Of a DNA stretch of 6,725 nucleotides, positions 6,189 through 6,725 are shown piece by piece; within the stretch, counting starts at the first letter, position 1, and each line of letters starts with the position of its first letter. This DNA is from an uncultured Bacilli bacterium. GTDB lineage: Bacteria; Bacillota_I; Bacilli_A; RF39; UBA660. The position numbers and the translations under genes were made by a program. The notes below the pieces were generated by a model. The model saw only the letters and a program-made list of their open reading frames with translations, was not told the origin of the DNA and did no database searches. Location: assembly GCA_947630095.1 (NCBI GenBank), contig CANRGI010000065.1, forward strand, positions 1-6,725, written 5' to 3'.

Positions 6189-6725
6189 ATATTTTAACTT
6201 TTGATTATACTCAAACTCCTTATCTAGTATTCTAACAGTATCTCCATCTACTGCTCCTAACTTAGTAAGTTCGTCGTCTACCCCCAAAGTTTTAAGTTTA
6301 CTTGCAAATTTTAAAACTGCTTCGTCACTATTAAATCTAGTACGTTTTAATATAGTTTCTAATTTTTCTCCTGTAATAACCCAAGTGTGAGTATCTGCTC
6401 TCTTTATTTCATAAGGTTTTTCATTTTTAAATTCATATAATACATAACTTTCAAATTCATTATCTTCATATATTTGTGTATCTGTTATAGTATTTAATAT
6501 TTCTAATAATTTTATCTTTAATTCTTCTAAGCCTTCCATTGTAACTGCACTTGTTGGAATTACTTCTACATCTAGGTATATACTCCTAAATCTCTCTAAA
6601 TTTTCTTTAGCACTTGGATAATCCATTTTATTTGCTATTACAATACTTTTTTTATTAAATAAATTTTGACTAAATAACTTAACTTCTTTTTTTAAAATTT
6701 CATAATCTTTTACTACATCAGAGCC
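6186..6725 (-). CDS. obg: Obg GTPase, C-terminal 179 residues (5' end outside window)
   Basis: Obg (CgtA, ObgE) is an essential GTPase that binds the 50S subunit and links ribosome maturation to stress and growth signals. The frame is open to the right edge, so the start lies beyond it; the internal ATG at 6626 is not a start because the preceding 33 codons also match Obg. Visible are the end of the G domain, with G4 NKMD (fragment residues 32-35) and G5 TSA (58-60), then the C-terminal Obg fold (OCT domain, about 95-175). The OCT domain has THTWVITGEKLE, a run ending DEAVLKFASKL, GVDDEL and the signature GDTVRI. That domain is specific to long Obg proteins of Firmicutes and separates this from generic Era-like GTPases. 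The missing part should be the glycine-rich Obg fold plus G1-G3. The gene heads the visible part of the operon. Confidence 0.95.
   Translation of the reverse strand, partial: GSDVVKDYEILKKEVKLFSQNLFNKKSIVIANKMDYPSAKENLERFRSIYLDVEVIPTSAVTMEGLEELKIKLLEILNTITDTQIYEDNEFESYVLYEFKNEKPYEIKRADTHTWVITGEKLETILKRTRFNSDEAVLKFASKLKTLGVDDELTKLGAVDGDTVRILDKEFEYNQKLKY

Noticed and set aside
6186..6626. A separate short protein starting at the ATG at 6626
   Set aside because: That Met is the M of the Obg NKMD motif; the frame continues upstream to the window edge with Obg-like sequence.
1..6725. TGA reassigned to tryptophan, as in many Mollicutes
   Set aside because: No TGA is used as stop among seven genes, but no frame needs TGA read as Trp and TGG encodes Trp throughout.
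1..6725. CRISPR array, insertion sequence or prophage remnant
   Set aside because: No regularly spaced repeats, transposase or terminal inverted repeats; the genes are mostly housekeeping.

Overview
The window is very AT-rich (roughly three quarters A+T by eye). It has strong AGGAGG-type ribosome binding sites, tightly packed genes and Bacilli-type housekeeping proteins: Obg, YqeG, YqeH, an endonuclease-type MutL and MiaA. This points to a low-GC Gram-positive bacterium of the Bacilli/Mollicutes neighbourhood, possibly an uncultured gut lineage of the RF39 or Erysipelotrichia kind. The exact taxon is inference. The code is standard: tryptophan is TGG and no ORF needs TGA read through. All seven visible stops are TAA or TAG.

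Right part (2029-6725, minus strand): a five-gene operon reads right to left, obg (5' end outside the window) - yqeG - yqeH - mutL - miaA. Junctions are 10-11 nt gaps or an 8-nt overlap. It joins a ribosome-assembly block (two GTPases, Obg and YqeH, plus the HAD phosphatase YqeG) to mismatch repair (mutL) and tRNA A37 prenylation (miaA). At three of the four junctions the upstream TAG stop codon is the first part of the next gene's TAGGAG(G) Shine-Dalgarno sequence. At the fourth, yqeG and yqeH overlap in ATGACTAA.

Middle (1037-2040): a plus-strand gene for a membrane-anchored, extracytoplasmic transglutaminase-like cysteine protein converges on miaA, and the two coding regions overlap by 12 bp. 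Each gene appears to end in an intrinsic terminator that lies inside the other gene. Its best promoter (TTGATT-17 bp-TATAAT) places transcription start on or next to the best ATG, so the mRNA is probably leaderless.

Left part (1-1036, minus strand): an unrecognised three-helix membrane protein with a C-terminal extracytoplasmic domain is divergent from the transglutaminase gene. After it comes a 148-nt gap with a strong promoter covered by three copies of TAGTTGA/TCAACTA (probable operator). Then come the first 27 codons of a gene cut by the window edge.

Across the window, GATC and CATG each occur once, and GATGA is rare. Synonymous Asp and His codon choice seems to avoid them. I see no CRISPR array, insertion sequence, tRNA or rRNA gene, and no clear new multi-gene system.
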